Below, piece by piece: positions 38,756 through 48,064 of a DNA stretch of 64,000 nt. The translations under genes were made by a program, and so were the position numbers. The stretch comes from Oceanisphaera avium. Lineage in GTDB: Bacteria; Pseudomonadota; Gammaproteobacteria; Enterobacterales; Aeromonadaceae. The first letter of the stretch is position 1, and every line of letters begins with the position of its first letter. The stretch covers positions 682,001-746,000 of the forward strand of contig NZ_CP021376.1 of the NCBI RefSeq assembly GCF_002157875.1, written 5' to 3'. The notes under the pieces are model-generated. The model was not told the origin of the DNA and searched no databases. It saw only the letters and a list, made by a program, of their open reading frames with translations.

Positions 38756-40023
38756 TCATGCCGCTTGTTGTTTGAAGAGTTCACGAAATACCGGGTAGAT
38801 GTCTTCCACGGTTTTGATGTGCTCCATGGCAAAATTAGCATGGTTTGTTACCAAGGATTGATACTCTTGCCATAAACTTTGATGAGCACGGTTAGTGATC
38901 TCGATATAGGCGTAGTAGCGCAGCATACTTAATAACTCACTGCTGAGTAACGAGCGACACAGAGGCGAGTCGTCAGCCCAGTTATCGCCATCGGAAGCTT
39001 GAGCGGCATAAATATTCCACTGCTCGGCAGGATAGCGCTCTTGTATAATGTCTTTCATTAAATGCAGCGCACTGGAAACAATGGTGCCTCCGGTTTCTTG
39101 CGAGTAGAAAAACTCTTGCTCATCTACCTCTTTGGCTTGGGTGTGGTGGCGAATAAAAACCACTTCTACGTTTTTGTAAGTGCGATTTAAAAATAAATAT
39201 AATAATAAATAAAAACGTTTAGCGATGTCTTTAGTGGCTTGATCCATGGAGCCCGATACGTCCATTAAACAAAACATCACCGCTTGAGTTGAAGGGATAG
39301 GGCGCTGTATAAAATTATTAAAGCGCAGGTCAAAGGTATCAATAAAAGGTACAGCGTTAATACGATGCTTAAGCTCGGCTATTTCAGCTTCAAGTGCGAG
39401 AATGCGTGCATAATGCTGAGCGGGGTAGCGATTAAGCGTGCCTAATTCTTGTTCAAGCTCTGCGAGTGATTTTCGCTTACCTACTTGTAAGGCCATGCGC
39501 CGAGCCAGTGATTGGCGAAGTGAGCGCACAATATTGATATTGGCAGGCACACCATCTGCTGAATAGCCGGCGCGAAATGTTTTCATTTCACTGATTTTAT
39601 TGAGTTTGTTTTTTTCTAAGTTAGGTAGCGCTAAGCCATCAAACAACAGATCCAAATATTCATCTTTAGAGATATCAAATACAAAGTCATCTTGACCTTC
39701 ACCTTGATTGCTTGCCTCCCCCGCACCACTACCCGAGCCACCCCCTCCTAATGGCCTGTCTATTTTATCGCCGGCGATAAACTGATCGTTACCCGGGTGG
39801 ACGTGCTCTCTTAAGCCCCTTTACCTTGGTGAAAAATAGGCTCTGAGATATCGCGAGCCGGTATGGAGACACTTTCTCCATTGTCCATATCTTTAATACT
39901 GCGTTTAAGCACCGCATCCGTGACGGCTTTTTTAAGCTGTTGCTGATAGCGGCGGATAAAGCGCTGTCGATTGACCGCGCTCTTATTGCGGCCATTGAGT
40001 CGTCTGTCGATAAAATGCGCCAT
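38756..40023 (-). pseudogene. yeaH: yeaH, von Willebrand-like UPF0229 protein, disrupted by a single-base frameshift
   Basis: Homology to YeaH (~427 aa) is continuous but needs a frame change. The first part starts at ATG 40023 ([15 protein letters not shown], good GGGGAG site) and runs to FHQGKG, where the frame hits TAA at 39811-39813. Restoring one G in the four-G run (plus-strand C run 39816-39819) gives [19 protein letters not shown] and continues through [16 protein letters not shown] to the stop at 38756. The vWA-like metal motif DVSGSMD is intact downstream. Either a recent inactivating deletion, a phase-variable tract or a homopolymer sequencing error; no classical slippery heptamer is present. 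Middle gene of prkA-yeaH-ycgB. Confidence 0.88.
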
Positions 40024-40044
40024 ATTCTCCCCCACACTCTGCTG

Positions 40045-41967
40045 TTAAGTAGACTTGCGCACTCGCAAATACCACTCAGATAACAACCGTACCTGTTTAC
40101 GGGTATAGCCTTTTTCCATCATCCGCTCCACAAAGTCGTCATGTTTCTTTTGCTCATCGGCGCTGGTTTTGGCATTAAAGGAAATAACCGGTAATAGCTC
40201 TTCGGTATTGGAGAACATTTTTTTCTCAATCACGGTTCTTAGCTTTTCATAACTGGTCCAGCTAGGATTTTTACCCGCATTATTGGCGCGAGCACGCAGT
40301 ACAAAATTGACGATTTCATTACGAAAATCTTTTGGATTGCTAATGCCGGCTGGTTTTTCAATTTTTTCTAACTCAGCATTAAGTGCGCCGCGGTCAAATA
40401 ACTGGCCCGTATCGGGGTCGCGGTATTCTTGGTCTTGGATCCAAAAGTCGGCATAGATGACGTAGCGATCAAAGATGTTTTGTCCATATTCAGAGTAGGA
40501 CTCAAGATAGGCGGTTTGAATTTCTTTACCGATAAACTCCACGTATTTGGGGATCAGATGGCCTTTTATAAATTCTAAATAGCGGTCATGGGTTTCTTGA
40601 GCAAACTGCTCCCGTTCAATTTGCTGCTCAAGCACATAAAATAAATGCACTGGATTGGCAGCCACTTCCGTGTGGTCAAAGTTAAATACCCGAGACAATA
40701 TTTTAAAAGCAAAGCGGGTAGATAGCCCGTTCATGCCCTCATCCACGCCACCGTAATCGCGATACTCTTGATAAGACTTCGCTTTAGGATCGGTGTCTTT
40801 TAGGCTTTCGCCGTTATAGACGCGCATTTTGGAATACAAATTTGAGTTTTCTGGGCTTTTAAGACGAGATAGCACACTAAACTGGGCTAGCGCTTCTAGG
40901 GTACCGGGAGCACATTTAGCATGGGCTAGCTCACTGTTATCTAGCAGTTTTTGGTAAATTTCTATCTCTTCAGTGACTCTTAAGCAATAAGGCACTTTAA
41001 CGATATACACCCTATCTAAGAAGGCTTCATTATTGCGGTTGTGCTTAAAGTGTTGCCATTCTGACTCATTAGAGTGGGCTAAAATGATGCCATCAAAGGG
41101 CAGGGCGGACAGCCCCTCGGTGCCATTGTAGTTTCCCTCTTGGGTAGCAGTGAGCAGTGGGTGGAGCACCTTAATGGGCGCCTTAAACATTTCCACAAAT
41201 TCCATTAAGCCTTGATTTGCCTTACACAGCGCGCCGGAATAAGAATAGGCATCGGCATCATCTTGGGAGAAATGCTCAAGTTGGCGAATATCGACTTTAC
41301 CTACTAAAGAGGAGATATCTTGGTTGTTATCATCTCCAGGCTCTGTTTTAGCAATGGCAATTTGATCCAGTACTGAAGGGTAGACTTTCTCCACTTTAAA
41401 TTGGCTAATATCACCGCCATATTCATGCAATCGCTTTACCGCCCAAGGTGACATTATGGTTCTAAGGTAGCGCTTAGGAATGCCATATTCTTGCTCTAAT
41501 ACACCGCCATCCTCTGTGGCATCAAATAAGCAAAAAGGATGATCGTTTACCGGCGAGCCTTTTAAACGATAAATAGGCATTTTTTGCATTAAAGTTTTAA
41601 TGCACTCTGCCAGTGAAGACTTACCGCCTCCCACTGGGCCTAATAAATATAGAATTTGTTTCTTTTCTTCTAAGCCTTGGGCTGCGTGCTTAAGATAAGA
41701 CACGATTTGCTCGACACTTTCTTCCATGCCGTAAAATTCGGCAAAGGCAGGGTAGCGCGCGACCACACGGTTTGAAAATAAGCGGCTTAATCGCGGGGTG
41801 TGGGCCGTATCTATCATTTCTGGCTCGCCAATGGCCATTAATAGTCGCTCTGCTGCCGAGGCATAGCAGGCTTTATCCGTTCGGCATAATTCAAGAAACT
41901 CTTGCAAGCTATACTCTTCTTCCTTGGCTTTTTCATAGCGTGATTGGAAATGCTCGAAAATACCCAT
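40045..41967 (-). CDS. prkA: PrkA family serine protein kinase (YeaG)
   Basis: 640 aa, close to E. coli YeaG (644) along its whole length. N-terminal AAA-type module with Walker A LLGPVGGGKSSL (~105-115) and downstream kinase-like PrkA C-terminal domain (~400-640, RDPDTGQLFDR, YTRKQVRLL). Family role: stress-related serine kinase, implicated in nitrogen-starvation and stationary-phase physiology in E. coli. First gene of the prkA-yeaH-ycgB operon; its upstream gap is 700 bp. Confidence 0.95.
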   Translation of the reverse strand: MGIFEHFQSRYEKAKEEEYSLQEFLELCRTDKACYASAAERLLMAIGEPEMIDTAHTPRLSRLFSNRVVARYPAFAEFYGMEESVEQIVSYLKHAAQGLEEKKQILYLLGPVGGGKSSLAECIKTLMQKMPIYRLKGSPVNDHPFCLFDATEDGGVLEQEYGIPKRYLRTIMSPWAVKRLHEYGGDISQFKVEKVYPSVLDQIAIAKTEPGDDNNQDISSLVGKVDIRQLEHFSQDDADAYSYSGALCKANQGLMEFVEMFKAPIKVLHPLLTATQEGNYNGTEGLSALPFDGIILAHSNESEWQHFKHNRNNEAFLDRVYIVKVPYCLRVTEEIEIYQKLLDNSELAHAKCAPGTLEALAQFSVLSRLKSPENSNLYSKMRVYNGESLKDTDPKAKSYQEYRDYGGVDEGMNGLSTRFAFKILSRVFNFDHTEVAANPVHLFYVLEQQIEREQFAQETHDRYLEFIKGHLIPKYVEFIGKEIQTAYLESYSEYGQNIFDRYVIYADFWIQDQEYRDPDTGQLFDRGALNAELEKIEKPAGISNPKDFRNEIVNFVLRARANNAGKNPSWTSYEKLRTVIEKKMFSNTEELLPVISFNAKTSADEQKKHDDFVERMMEKGYTRKQVRLLSEWYLRVRKST

Positions 41968-42311
41968 GTGTTATCTCCCTATAGCGCCTACTCAAGCTAA
42001 TTGTTGGTCATGAACAGTCACGCCAGCCTGAGACAGTTCTTGTTTCTGTTGCCAAAAGGTTAGTCACGATTTGTCGTTCGCGCTTGTGTAACATCCAGAA
42101 ATAGCTACGATTTTGAGAATCCGGCCACAATTTTGAAAGCCTTGATAAGCAGTCATATATCTTGACCAACAGATATGGTAAAGACGCTAAATGCGCCTTT
42201 TTAAATAAAGTATGGTTATTTGTTATCCCTCTTTTATGTGGTTTCCGCTAACGTAAAGTGAGGTGTTTTTTTATGTGGCGTTATTCGCTGTGATTTAAAG
42301 ATGAGTGGGCG

Positions 42312-42340
42312 TTGACTTCATCTTGGGTAGCAGTTAAATT
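42312..42340 (+). promoter_or_regulatory. Candidate sigma70 promoter for a small RNA
   Basis: TTGACT (5/6 to consensus), exactly 17 bp, TAAATT (4/6). About 100 bp before a rho-independent terminator with no protein frame between. Confidence 0.5.
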
Positions 42341-42346
42341 GTTAAC

Positions 42347-42447
42347 ACATCGGCGCAACCCATTTGTAAGTGCGCGTGTTGGTGTGTAGCTCTGTCTAAG
42401 CACGTTTCCGTTTATTTTTTAACCCTCCACAGCGAGGGTTTCTTTTT
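42347..42447 (+). ncRNA. Candidate small regulatory RNA
   Basis: Predicted transcript of ~100 nt from the promoter at 42312-42340 to a terminator hairpin AACCCTC / GAGGGTT (42421-42440) followed by TCTTTTTG. A U-rich stretch (TTTATTTTTT) lies just before the stem, as in Hfq-bound RNAs, and a G/U-rich segment (GTGTTGGTGTGTAG, ~42377-42390) could be a seed. I do not recognise it as a known family. No other + strand gene upstream explains the terminator. Confidence 0.45.
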
Positions 42448-42532
42448 GTCTGAATTGTAGATTACGTTTACGTTAGCTGCTGATGGAACTGTAGTTTAAA
42501 AGTAAAGGCGTGGCTGAGGTCGTATTTTTAGT

Positions 42533-42547
42533 TTATGCCAACATACT
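42533..42547 (-). promoter_or_regulatory. Ter-like replication-arrest site, copy 2
   Basis: Identical 15-mer (minus strand AGTATGTTGGCATAA) to the copy at the tus start, same orientation, intergenic, 121 bp upstream of cdaR. Confidence 0.7.
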
Positions 42548-42667
42548 AGATCTTAATAAAAGTTTGATGAAAAAAACCAGCAGCAACCTCATCGCTTTGG
42601 AGAAAACAGCTTAAAAAAGGTATCTTAAGCCGGTCTTCGTCCATTTAGCTGGTGTTTAGAAAAATTC

Positions 42668-43771
42668 ATGATTGAAATTGAAGATAGCATTGCTGAAAAA
42701 ATTATCGCTCGCACTAAAGGGCTGATCCCCTACGATATTAATGTCATGAATAAGCAGGGCAAAGTCGTGGCCTCCACCGATGCTAGCCGGCTAGGGCGCG
42801 AGCATGAAGGTGCCCGCTGGGTTATTGAGCATCAAGAGTCCGTGACCGTCGACAGCACCAGTACTCGGTATTTAGCTGGCGCTAAACCAGGCGTTAATTT
42901 GCCGATTGAATACCACGGACAGTGCATTGGAGTGGTGGGCATTACCGGCGATCCGAATAAGGTGTGTGAATTAGGCGCTTTGTTAAAAATGACCGCGGAG
43001 CTGTTAATTGAACAAAGCCGAGAAAAAGACGCCGCTTTACAGCTTAGTATTGAAAAAGAAAATTGCGTTAAGCAATTACTCCAAGGGCGTGATAACACCC
43101 AGGCATTGGCGCAATTAAAGCATTATCAATTAAGCCTGCGTTTGCCGGCGGTGTGTCTTACCCTAAAACCGACTCCCCAACATTATTTTGCACAACACAG
43201 GTTGGCGCTCACTCCTGCACTTGAGCTGATGCTTAATAGTCTGTTTTGTTTTAATCGCGACTCTATGAGTGTCATTGTAGAGCAGGGCAGTTCAATGGCC
43301 AGTAAAATTGCCCAGTTGACTAACTTGATTAAAGTGCCGTTCATGCTGGGTGTGGGGACCACTGTCTATAGCTATCAAGAGTTGGCCTTGTCTCAAGCAA
43401 CAGCCAATGCGGCTCTTGCCCATGGCATGGTGAGCGATGCGCAAGTAAAGGATGCAAGAGTAACCAGCTATTACTATGAGCCGCATAAAGAAAAAATTAT
43501 TATTAATGCCGTTGCCCAAGGGTGGCATTTAGCGGAGTTAACTAAAGAATATCGGGCGCTGATGGCACAAGATAAAAATGGGGTCTTAAGGCTTACTTTA
43601 AGCACGCTAATATCTTCTGCTAATGATATGGGCTCTTGTGCTCAGTTACTCAATATTCACCGTAATACTTTGCGTAATCGCTTAGAAAAAATTCAAGCGC
43701 TAACAGGAGTTAATTATAAAAATCTCGATCAGCTATTTCGGTTATATCTAGGTAAGCTCATTCTTGATTAA
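42668..43771 (+). CDS. cdaR: CdaR-type sugar diacid recognition regulator
   Basis: 367 aa. N-terminal diacid-recognition domain (~1-135: INVMNKQGKVVASTDASRLGREHEGA, GVNLPIEYHGQCIGVVGITG, MTAELLIEQSR), central region, and C-terminal PucR-type helix-turn-helix (~310-365: AQLLNIHRNTLRNRLEKIQALTG). E. coli CdaR activates galactarate, glucarate and glycerate use genes. The adjacent downstream glycerate kinase supports the same role here. ATG without a clear Shine-Dalgarno. Confidence 0.9.
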   Translation: MIEIEDSIAEKIIARTKGLIPYDINVMNKQGKVVASTDASRLGREHEGARWVIEHQESVTVDSTSTRYLAGAKPGVNLPIEYHGQCIGVVGITGDPNKVCELGALLKMTAELLIEQSREKDAALQLSIEKENCVKQLLQGRDNTQALAQLKHYQLSLRLPAVCLTLKPTPQHYFAQHRLALTPALELMLNSLFCFNRDSMSVIVEQGSSMASKIAQLTNLIKVPFMLGVGTTVYSYQELALSQATANAALAHGMVSDAQVKDARVTSYYYEPHKEKIIINAVAQGWHLAELTKEYRALMAQDKNGVLRLTLSTLISSANDMGSCAQLLNIHRNTLRNRLEKIQALTGVNYKNLDQLFRLYLGKLILD

Positions 43772-43849
43772 GCGGGTTGCTTTGTTGGGCTCTCTTTAAC
43801 GACTGGCAAGGTTTTGTAACACGAGTGCACAAAAAGAACGCTTTTTAAC

Positions 43850-43863
43850 TGTGCATTTGCACA
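43850..43863. promoter_or_regulatory. Palindromic operator candidate upstream of glycerate kinase
   Basis: TGTGCA-TT-TGCACA, a perfect 6-bp inverted repeat, 65 bp before the garK start; an additional GTGCAC half-site lies at 43825-43830. Plausible CdaR-binding site by position only. Confidence 0.5.
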
Positions 43864-43928
43864 TAGTCTTTTCTGTTTAAAACACCGATACTGTATTTAT
43901 CATTTGCCCTCTCACTTAAGGTACTGAC

Positions 43929-45068
43929 ATGAAAAAGATTGTTATTGCTCCTGATTCTTTTAAAGAAAGTTTAACCGCATTAGAAGTCGCCCAGGCCGTT
44001 AAAGCCGGTTTTCAAACGGTTTATCCCGATGCAGAGTATGTGTTAGTGCCCATGGCAGATGGCGGCGAGGGCACAGTGGAAGCCTTGGTAGCTGTGACCG
44101 ACGGTAAAATCGTTCGCACCCAAGTGACCGGTCCGGCCGGTAATCAAGTAGAGGCTCATTATGGCTTATTAGGGGATGGCAACACAGCCGTGATTGAAAT
44201 GGCGTCAGCTTCGGGTTTGCACCATGTGGCCCAAGAAGAGCGTGACCCTTGTACCGCCACTTCACGTGGCACCGGTGAGCTGGTACGCCACGCTCTAGAT
44301 GCCGGTGTGCGCCACATTATTGTCGGTTTGGGTGGCAGTGCGACTAATGATGCAGGCATTGGTATGCTGATGTCATTGGGTGCTAAATTTAGTGATGCTC
44401 AAGGTCATAGTATTAAAGACGGTGGCGCTGCATTAATGGAAGTAGCGACTATCGACTTAAGCGAGTTACACCCGGCCATGGCGGAATGTACCTTTGAAGT
44501 GGCTTGTGATGTGGATAACCCTCTGCTGGGTGAGCGCGGCGCCACTGAAATCTTTGGCCCGCAAAAAGGAGCGACTGCCCAAAAGCGTGTCGTATTAGAA
44601 AAAGCACTGACTCATCTGGCCGACGTGATTGTAAAAAGTGGGTATAGCGATCAGCGCAATACTTCAGGTGCGGGTGCCGCCGGTGGCATGGGCTTTGGCA
44701 TGATGACCTTTATGAAGGCCACCTTTAAGCCAGGTATTGAGATAGTCGTAGAAGCCACTAACTTGAAAGAGTGGGTAAAAGGTGCAGATCTGGTGATCAC
44801 TGGTGAAGGGCGCTTAGATAGTCAAACCATTTTTGGTAAGACGCCAATCGGTGTGGCTAAAACTGCCAAATTGTATGATATTCCAGTGATTGGCATAGCT
44901 GGCAGCTTAAGTGCCGATGTGGCGGTAGTAACTGAGCACGGTATTGATGCGGTATTCTCTATTATGCCGCGGGTAATGACCTTAAAAGAAGCCTTTGCTG
45001 ATGCCGAAGAAAACGTTATTTTTACCGCACAGAACATAGCCACCGTTATGGCGATGCAGGCGAAGTAA
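43929..45068 (+). CDS. garK: Glycerate kinase (GarK/GlxK family)
   Basis: 379 aa. Family motifs MKKIVIAPDSFKESLTALEVAQAV, VPMADGGEGTVEALV, GTGELVRHALDAGVRHIIVGLGGSATNDAGIGML, NTSGAGAAGGMGFG and DLVITGEGRLDSQTIFGKTPIGVA. Phosphorylates D-glycerate to 2-phosphoglycerate (type 1 family), feeding glycolysis. Downstream of cdaR, with its own promoter region carrying a palindromic operator candidate; AAGG ribosome site. GarK and GlxK cannot be told apart by sequence alone. Confidence 0.93.
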   Translation: MKKIVIAPDSFKESLTALEVAQAVKAGFQTVYPDAEYVLVPMADGGEGTVEALVAVTDGKIVRTQVTGPAGNQVEAHYGLLGDGNTAVIEMASASGLHHVAQEERDPCTATSRGTGELVRHALDAGVRHIIVGLGGSATNDAGIGMLMSLGAKFSDAQGHSIKDGGAALMEVATIDLSELHPAMAECTFEVACDVDNPLLGERGATEIFGPQKGATAQKRVVLEKALTHLADVIVKSGYSDQRNTSGAGAAGGMGFGMMTFMKATFKPGIEIVVEATNLKEWVKGADLVITGEGRLDSQTIFGKTPIGVAKTAKLYDIPVIGIAGSLSADVAVVTEHGIDAVFSIMPRVMTLKEAFADAEENVIFTAQNIATVMAMQAK

Positions 45069-45189
45069 GTTTTTTGTGAGCCAAGAGGGATAAGAGGGGA
45101 GGAGTAGGGTGACAGGCCTTGCTCCTTACCTGAACATTCCGTGTGTTACTTCTTTTTACTCACCATTGCCTCCTCAGCGGAGGGAAAGC

Positions 45190-45219
45190 AAAAAGCCCGC
45201 TCAATGAGCGGGCTTTTTT
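45190..45219. terminator. Bidirectional terminator between garK and tRNA-Val
   Basis: AAAAAGCCCGCTC, 3-base loop, GAGCGGGCTTTTTT. Serves garK on + and the tRNA pair on -. Confidence 0.9.
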
Positions 45220-45224
45220 ATGTT

Positions 45225-45301
45225 TGGTGCGTCCTAGTGGATTCGAACCACCGACCCCTACCATGTCAAGGTAGTGCTCTAACCAACTGAGCTAAGGACG
45301 C
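45225..45301 (-). tRNA. tRNA-Val(GAC), copy 2
   Basis: 77 nt including an encoded CCA. Acceptor GCGTCCT/AGGACGC, D-arm AGCTCAGTTGGTTAGAGC, anticodon loop TTGACAT (anticodon GAC), T-arm with GGTTCGAATCC. Identical to the copy 23 bp upstream in the same transcript. Confidence 0.95.
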
Positions 45302-45324
45302 AAAAGAGTGCTTATTAAGTAAAT

Positions 45325-45401
45325 TGGTGCGTCCTAGTGGATTCGAACCACCGACCCCTACCATGTCAAGGTAGTGCTCTAACCAACTGAGCTAAGGACG
45401 C
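45325..45401 (-). tRNA. tRNA-Val(GAC), copy 1
   Basis: Identical 77-nt gene, promoter-proximal. Cloverleaf complete, anticodon GAC, CCA encoded. A sigma70 promoter with a GC-rich discriminator precedes it. Confidence 0.95.
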
Positions 45402-45421
45402 GTTACTGCTAAGCGAGCGCA

Positions 45422-45450
45422 ATGTTAGCTAAGCCCACTCACGCTGGCAA
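45422..45450 (-). promoter_or_regulatory. tRNA-Val promoter
   Basis: Minus strand TTGCCA, 17 bp, TAACAT, then TGCGCTCGC, a GC-rich discriminator typical of stringently controlled stable-RNA promoters. Located 21 bp before the first tRNA. Confidence 0.65.
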
Positions 45451-45506
45451 GTCTTTTCTATTGAGACTCAAGTAGTTGCACAACTTATGCGCTATTTTAG
45501 CCAGAC

Positions 45507-46613
45507 TTAGCGGCGCGTTGGTGAAAGTTGACAGCGTTTAAGGAAATGTTGCCACACTTTTGCATGTTCGAGCGTTAAGTCGCGATAACGCACATATATA
45601 AGACTGTCTAACCCGCTGGCCAGTGTGGTGCGATATGCGGCCATGCGCTGTGCTTTATGCGCGCTTTGGGGCTCAAGTGGACTAAGGCTGGTGGCGATTA
45701 GGGGAGCTAGGGCCACAAATTGGCGATCGAGTTGCGCTAAATAAGCCTGAATATCCTTGATGTAATAATGCTGCATAGCATTATTTAGCCGCTCGCCTTT
45801 GATCGCTTGTGCGCCTTGGCAATGAAGGGTGTCCAGCGCGGATAAAAACTCAATGCTTTGCTCAAGATAATGAGCACTGGCGTGTAGAGAGTAAAAAAGC
45901 TGGCCTAAATAGTCATTTTTATATAAGCCCTTAAGGGCTTGGCTTAGCTCTTGCTCAAGGCTGGCTGTTTCTTCATCACGGATTATAAAAGGCGCGCTGC
46001 TCGCTTGGGCTAAAGACTGATGCAAGCGTTTAAACAATTGAAAAGCACGCAGCGTTTCTTGAAAACCCGGTTGGGCGGAAAAAGCCAGACTCTTACTCGC
46101 AGGACTTAATGCGTCGCGAATATCTGGCTCTGCCACCATCATATTCCAGTAATAAAGCGATAACTGCGGCGCCTTTTTCTGAGCCAGATCATTTAACCAA
46201 CTAATGAGTAGTGGCAGCTCTTCTTCTTGTTCAGTGTTGGGCAGTGCGGTTAGCTGTACTAAACACTGCTGTAGTTGCTGTTGAAACTGAAAATGATAAG
46301 CAAATTGCCACGCTGAGGTTTGGCTTTTACCTAATGGACTATTGTGCAGGGCTACTAAGCCTAAAATATCACAATGGTTAAGTTTAAGGGTTTCTATTAA
46401 ACCAGAGCGAATACGAGGCACTGGGATTGTTAATTTTCGTTGAGCAGGTAACGCCGGTAGCGCGGGCGGCGGCTGTAGCACAGGTGCGGGTGCCTCTAAC
46501 ACCTTAGCTACGCGAGTCAGATAGGTGGTAAAATGTGCCTTGGGCGGATCTGCTGGACTACATGCCATCAACCAAAGGCAAGTGAGCACGACGATTGTTT
46601 TCCACACGAGCAT
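45507..46613 (-). CDS. DUF3080-type lipoprotein
   Basis: 368 aa with a lipoprotein signal (MLVWKTIVVLTCLWLMACS, lipobox LMAC). A Pro/Ala-rich segment after the cysteine is followed by a largely helical domain; the layout and wording (FAYHFQFQQQLQQCL, ISWLNDLAQKK) resemble DUF3080 proteins. Function unknown. Its start overlaps the end of the upstream MATE transporter by 56 bp, and the signal peptide supports that long overlap being real. Confidence 0.8.
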   Translation of the reverse strand: MLVWKTIVVLTCLWLMACSPADPPKAHFTTYLTRVAKVLEAPAPVLQPPPALPALPAQRKLTIPVPRIRSGLIETLKLNHCDILGLVALHNSPLGKSQTSAWQFAYHFQFQQQLQQCLVQLTALPNTEQEEELPLLISWLNDLAQKKAPQLSLYYWNMMVAEPDIRDALSPASKSLAFSAQPGFQETLRAFQLFKRLHQSLAQASSAPFIIRDEETASLEQELSQALKGLYKNDYLGQLFYSLHASAHYLEQSIEFLSALDTLHCQGAQAIKGERLNNAMQHYYIKDIQAYLAQLDRQFVALAPLIATSLSPLEPQSAHKAQRMAAYRTTLASGLDSLIYVRYRDLTLEHAKVWQHFLKRCQLSPTRR

Positions 46614-47946
46614 AGATAACCCTTAAGCGCCAAAGTAAAGCCGTTGCAGCTAAGGTTAAGCCTGCTAAAAAACCTAACCAAAAGCCATGGGGCCCCATGG
46701 CAGGGACCCACCAATTAGTTAAGCCCAAGATCATACCGATAGGTAAACCGCATAGCCAAAATGCGACAAAAGTAATATAAAAAATGGTTTGAGTGTCTTT
46801 ATAGCCGCGCAAGGCGGCAGCGGCAATTACCTGTGCCGAGTCAGAAATTTGATATAAAGACGCCAGTAATAATAAGCTGGCTGCTAACTCTAGCACTTGG
46901 GCATTATCGGTATAGAGGCCGCCAATCCAATAGCGGCCCGCGACGGTCGCCAAGGCACACAACAGGGCTACTGCACAGCCAAAAATAATGCCAATAATGC
47001 TAATGCGTTTGGCGCGCTCTGGTTGGTTTTCACCTAAGGTGTGACCCACGCGTATGGTCATCGCCATGCCCAAACTGAGGGGGATCATAAAGATAAGACT
47101 AGAAAAATTAATAGCAATTTGATGTCCCGCCACAATTTCTGGTCCAAAGGGGGCCAATAATAAGGCTACTACCGTAAAGAGTGTCACTTCGCAAAAAATA
47201 GCCAGCGCAATAGGAAAACCTAATTTAAAGATCCGCGCTATTTGTGGCCAATCTGGCATTGAGAACGAGCTAAAAATATAAAAGTTTTTTAAAGGCGCAC
47301 AGTAGCGGCTGTAAATGACCATGCCAATTAGTAACACCCAAAACACGAGGGCAGAGGCATACCCACAGCCCACACCGCCAAGAGCAGGAAAACCAAATTT
47401 ACCGTGAATTAAAATATAGTTAGCCGGCACGTTTACCACCAAGCCAATAAATCCAAGCATCATAGTGGGCCAAGTATGAGACAGGCCTTCACTAAAGTTA
47501 CGCAGCACTTGATACAGCGCATAGGCGGGCATGCCCCATAAAATAGCATGTAAGTAGCCAGTGGTTTTATGAGCAAGCTCAGGCTCAACATGCATCCAAT
47601 GCAAGGCCTGCGGCGAATAATAAAGCGCTAACATGGCGGGCACCGTTACCAAGAGCGTAAGCCAAAAACCTTGATGCACAGCACTGGCTATCTCGCTTTC
47701 TCGGCGAGCGCCATTTAATTGCGATATGATGGGCGTTAGCGCCATAATAACGCCTTGGACTAATAATATGAGCGGCAGCCAAAAACTGGTCGCTACCGCT
47801 ACGGCAGCAAGATCGGTAGCACTCACTTGCCCCGCCATTAGCGTGTCCACAAAGCTCATTAAGGTTTGTGCCATCTGTGCCACTAAAATAGGGCCACATA
47901 AGCGCAATAAACGGGGAATTTCTCTGAGGTAGGGCATTAACGCCAT
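46558..47946 (-). CDS. norM: MATE family multidrug efflux pump (NorM/MdtK)
   Basis: 462 aa, twelve membrane helices, MATE repeats: GPILVAQMAQTLMSFVDTLMAGQVSATDLAAVAVATSFWLP and, in the second half, ALAIFCEVTLFTVVALLLAPFG...AGHQIAINFSSL. Exports cationic drugs and dyes using Na+ or H+. Divergent from ribE, the same neighbour as mdtK in E. coli. ATG at 47946 (MALMPYL) was chosen; ATG 12 bp upstream is equally possible, neither having a strong ribosome site. Confidence 0.93.
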   Translation of the reverse strand: MALMPYLREIPRLLRLCGPILVAQMAQTLMSFVDTLMAGQVSATDLAAVAVATSFWLPLILLVQGVIMALTPIISQLNGARRESEIASAVHQGFWLTLLVTVPAMLALYYSPQALHWMHVEPELAHKTTGYLHAILWGMPAYALYQVLRNFSEGLSHTWPTMMLGFIGLVVNVPANYILIHGKFGFPALGGVGCGYASALVFWVLLIGMVIYSRYCAPLKNFYIFSSFSMPDWPQIARIFKLGFPIALAIFCEVTLFTVVALLLAPFGPEIVAGHQIAINFSSLIFMIPLSLGMAMTIRVGHTLGENQPERAKRISIIGIIFGCAVALLCALATVAGRYWIGGLYTDNAQVLELAASLLLLASLYQISDSAQVIAAAALRGYKDTQTIFYITFVAFWLCGLPIGMILGLTNWWVPAMGPHGFWLGFLAGLTLAATALLWRLRVIYARVENNRRAHLPLVDGM

Positions 47947-48064
47947 GGTGTATCTCATTAGTAAAAAAGGCGGGCAAGCGCGCTGTCGCTAAACAAGGTC
48001 TGACAGCGAGGGGCAATATAGCCTGTTCCCTGATTATCTTAAACTGAATTTATAAAGGAAAACC

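Larger units (their letters stand above)
41968..42667. other. 700-bp intergenic region between prkA and cdaR
   Basis: No protein-coding frame worth calling. It should contain the prkA promoter (left) and the cdaR promoter (right). It also holds a candidate small RNA with promoter and terminator (42312-42447) and a Ter-like site (42533-42547). No clear sigma54 -24/-12 element was seen for prkA. Confidence 0.7.

Noticed and set aside
39811..39824. Programmed -1 ribosomal frameshift in yeaH
   Set aside because: The site does not fit an X XXY YYZ heptamer in the zero frame, and YeaH homologues are single frames.
41968..42300. Sigma54 promoter for prkA
   Set aside because: Closest candidate lacks the conserved GC of the -12 element; not supported.
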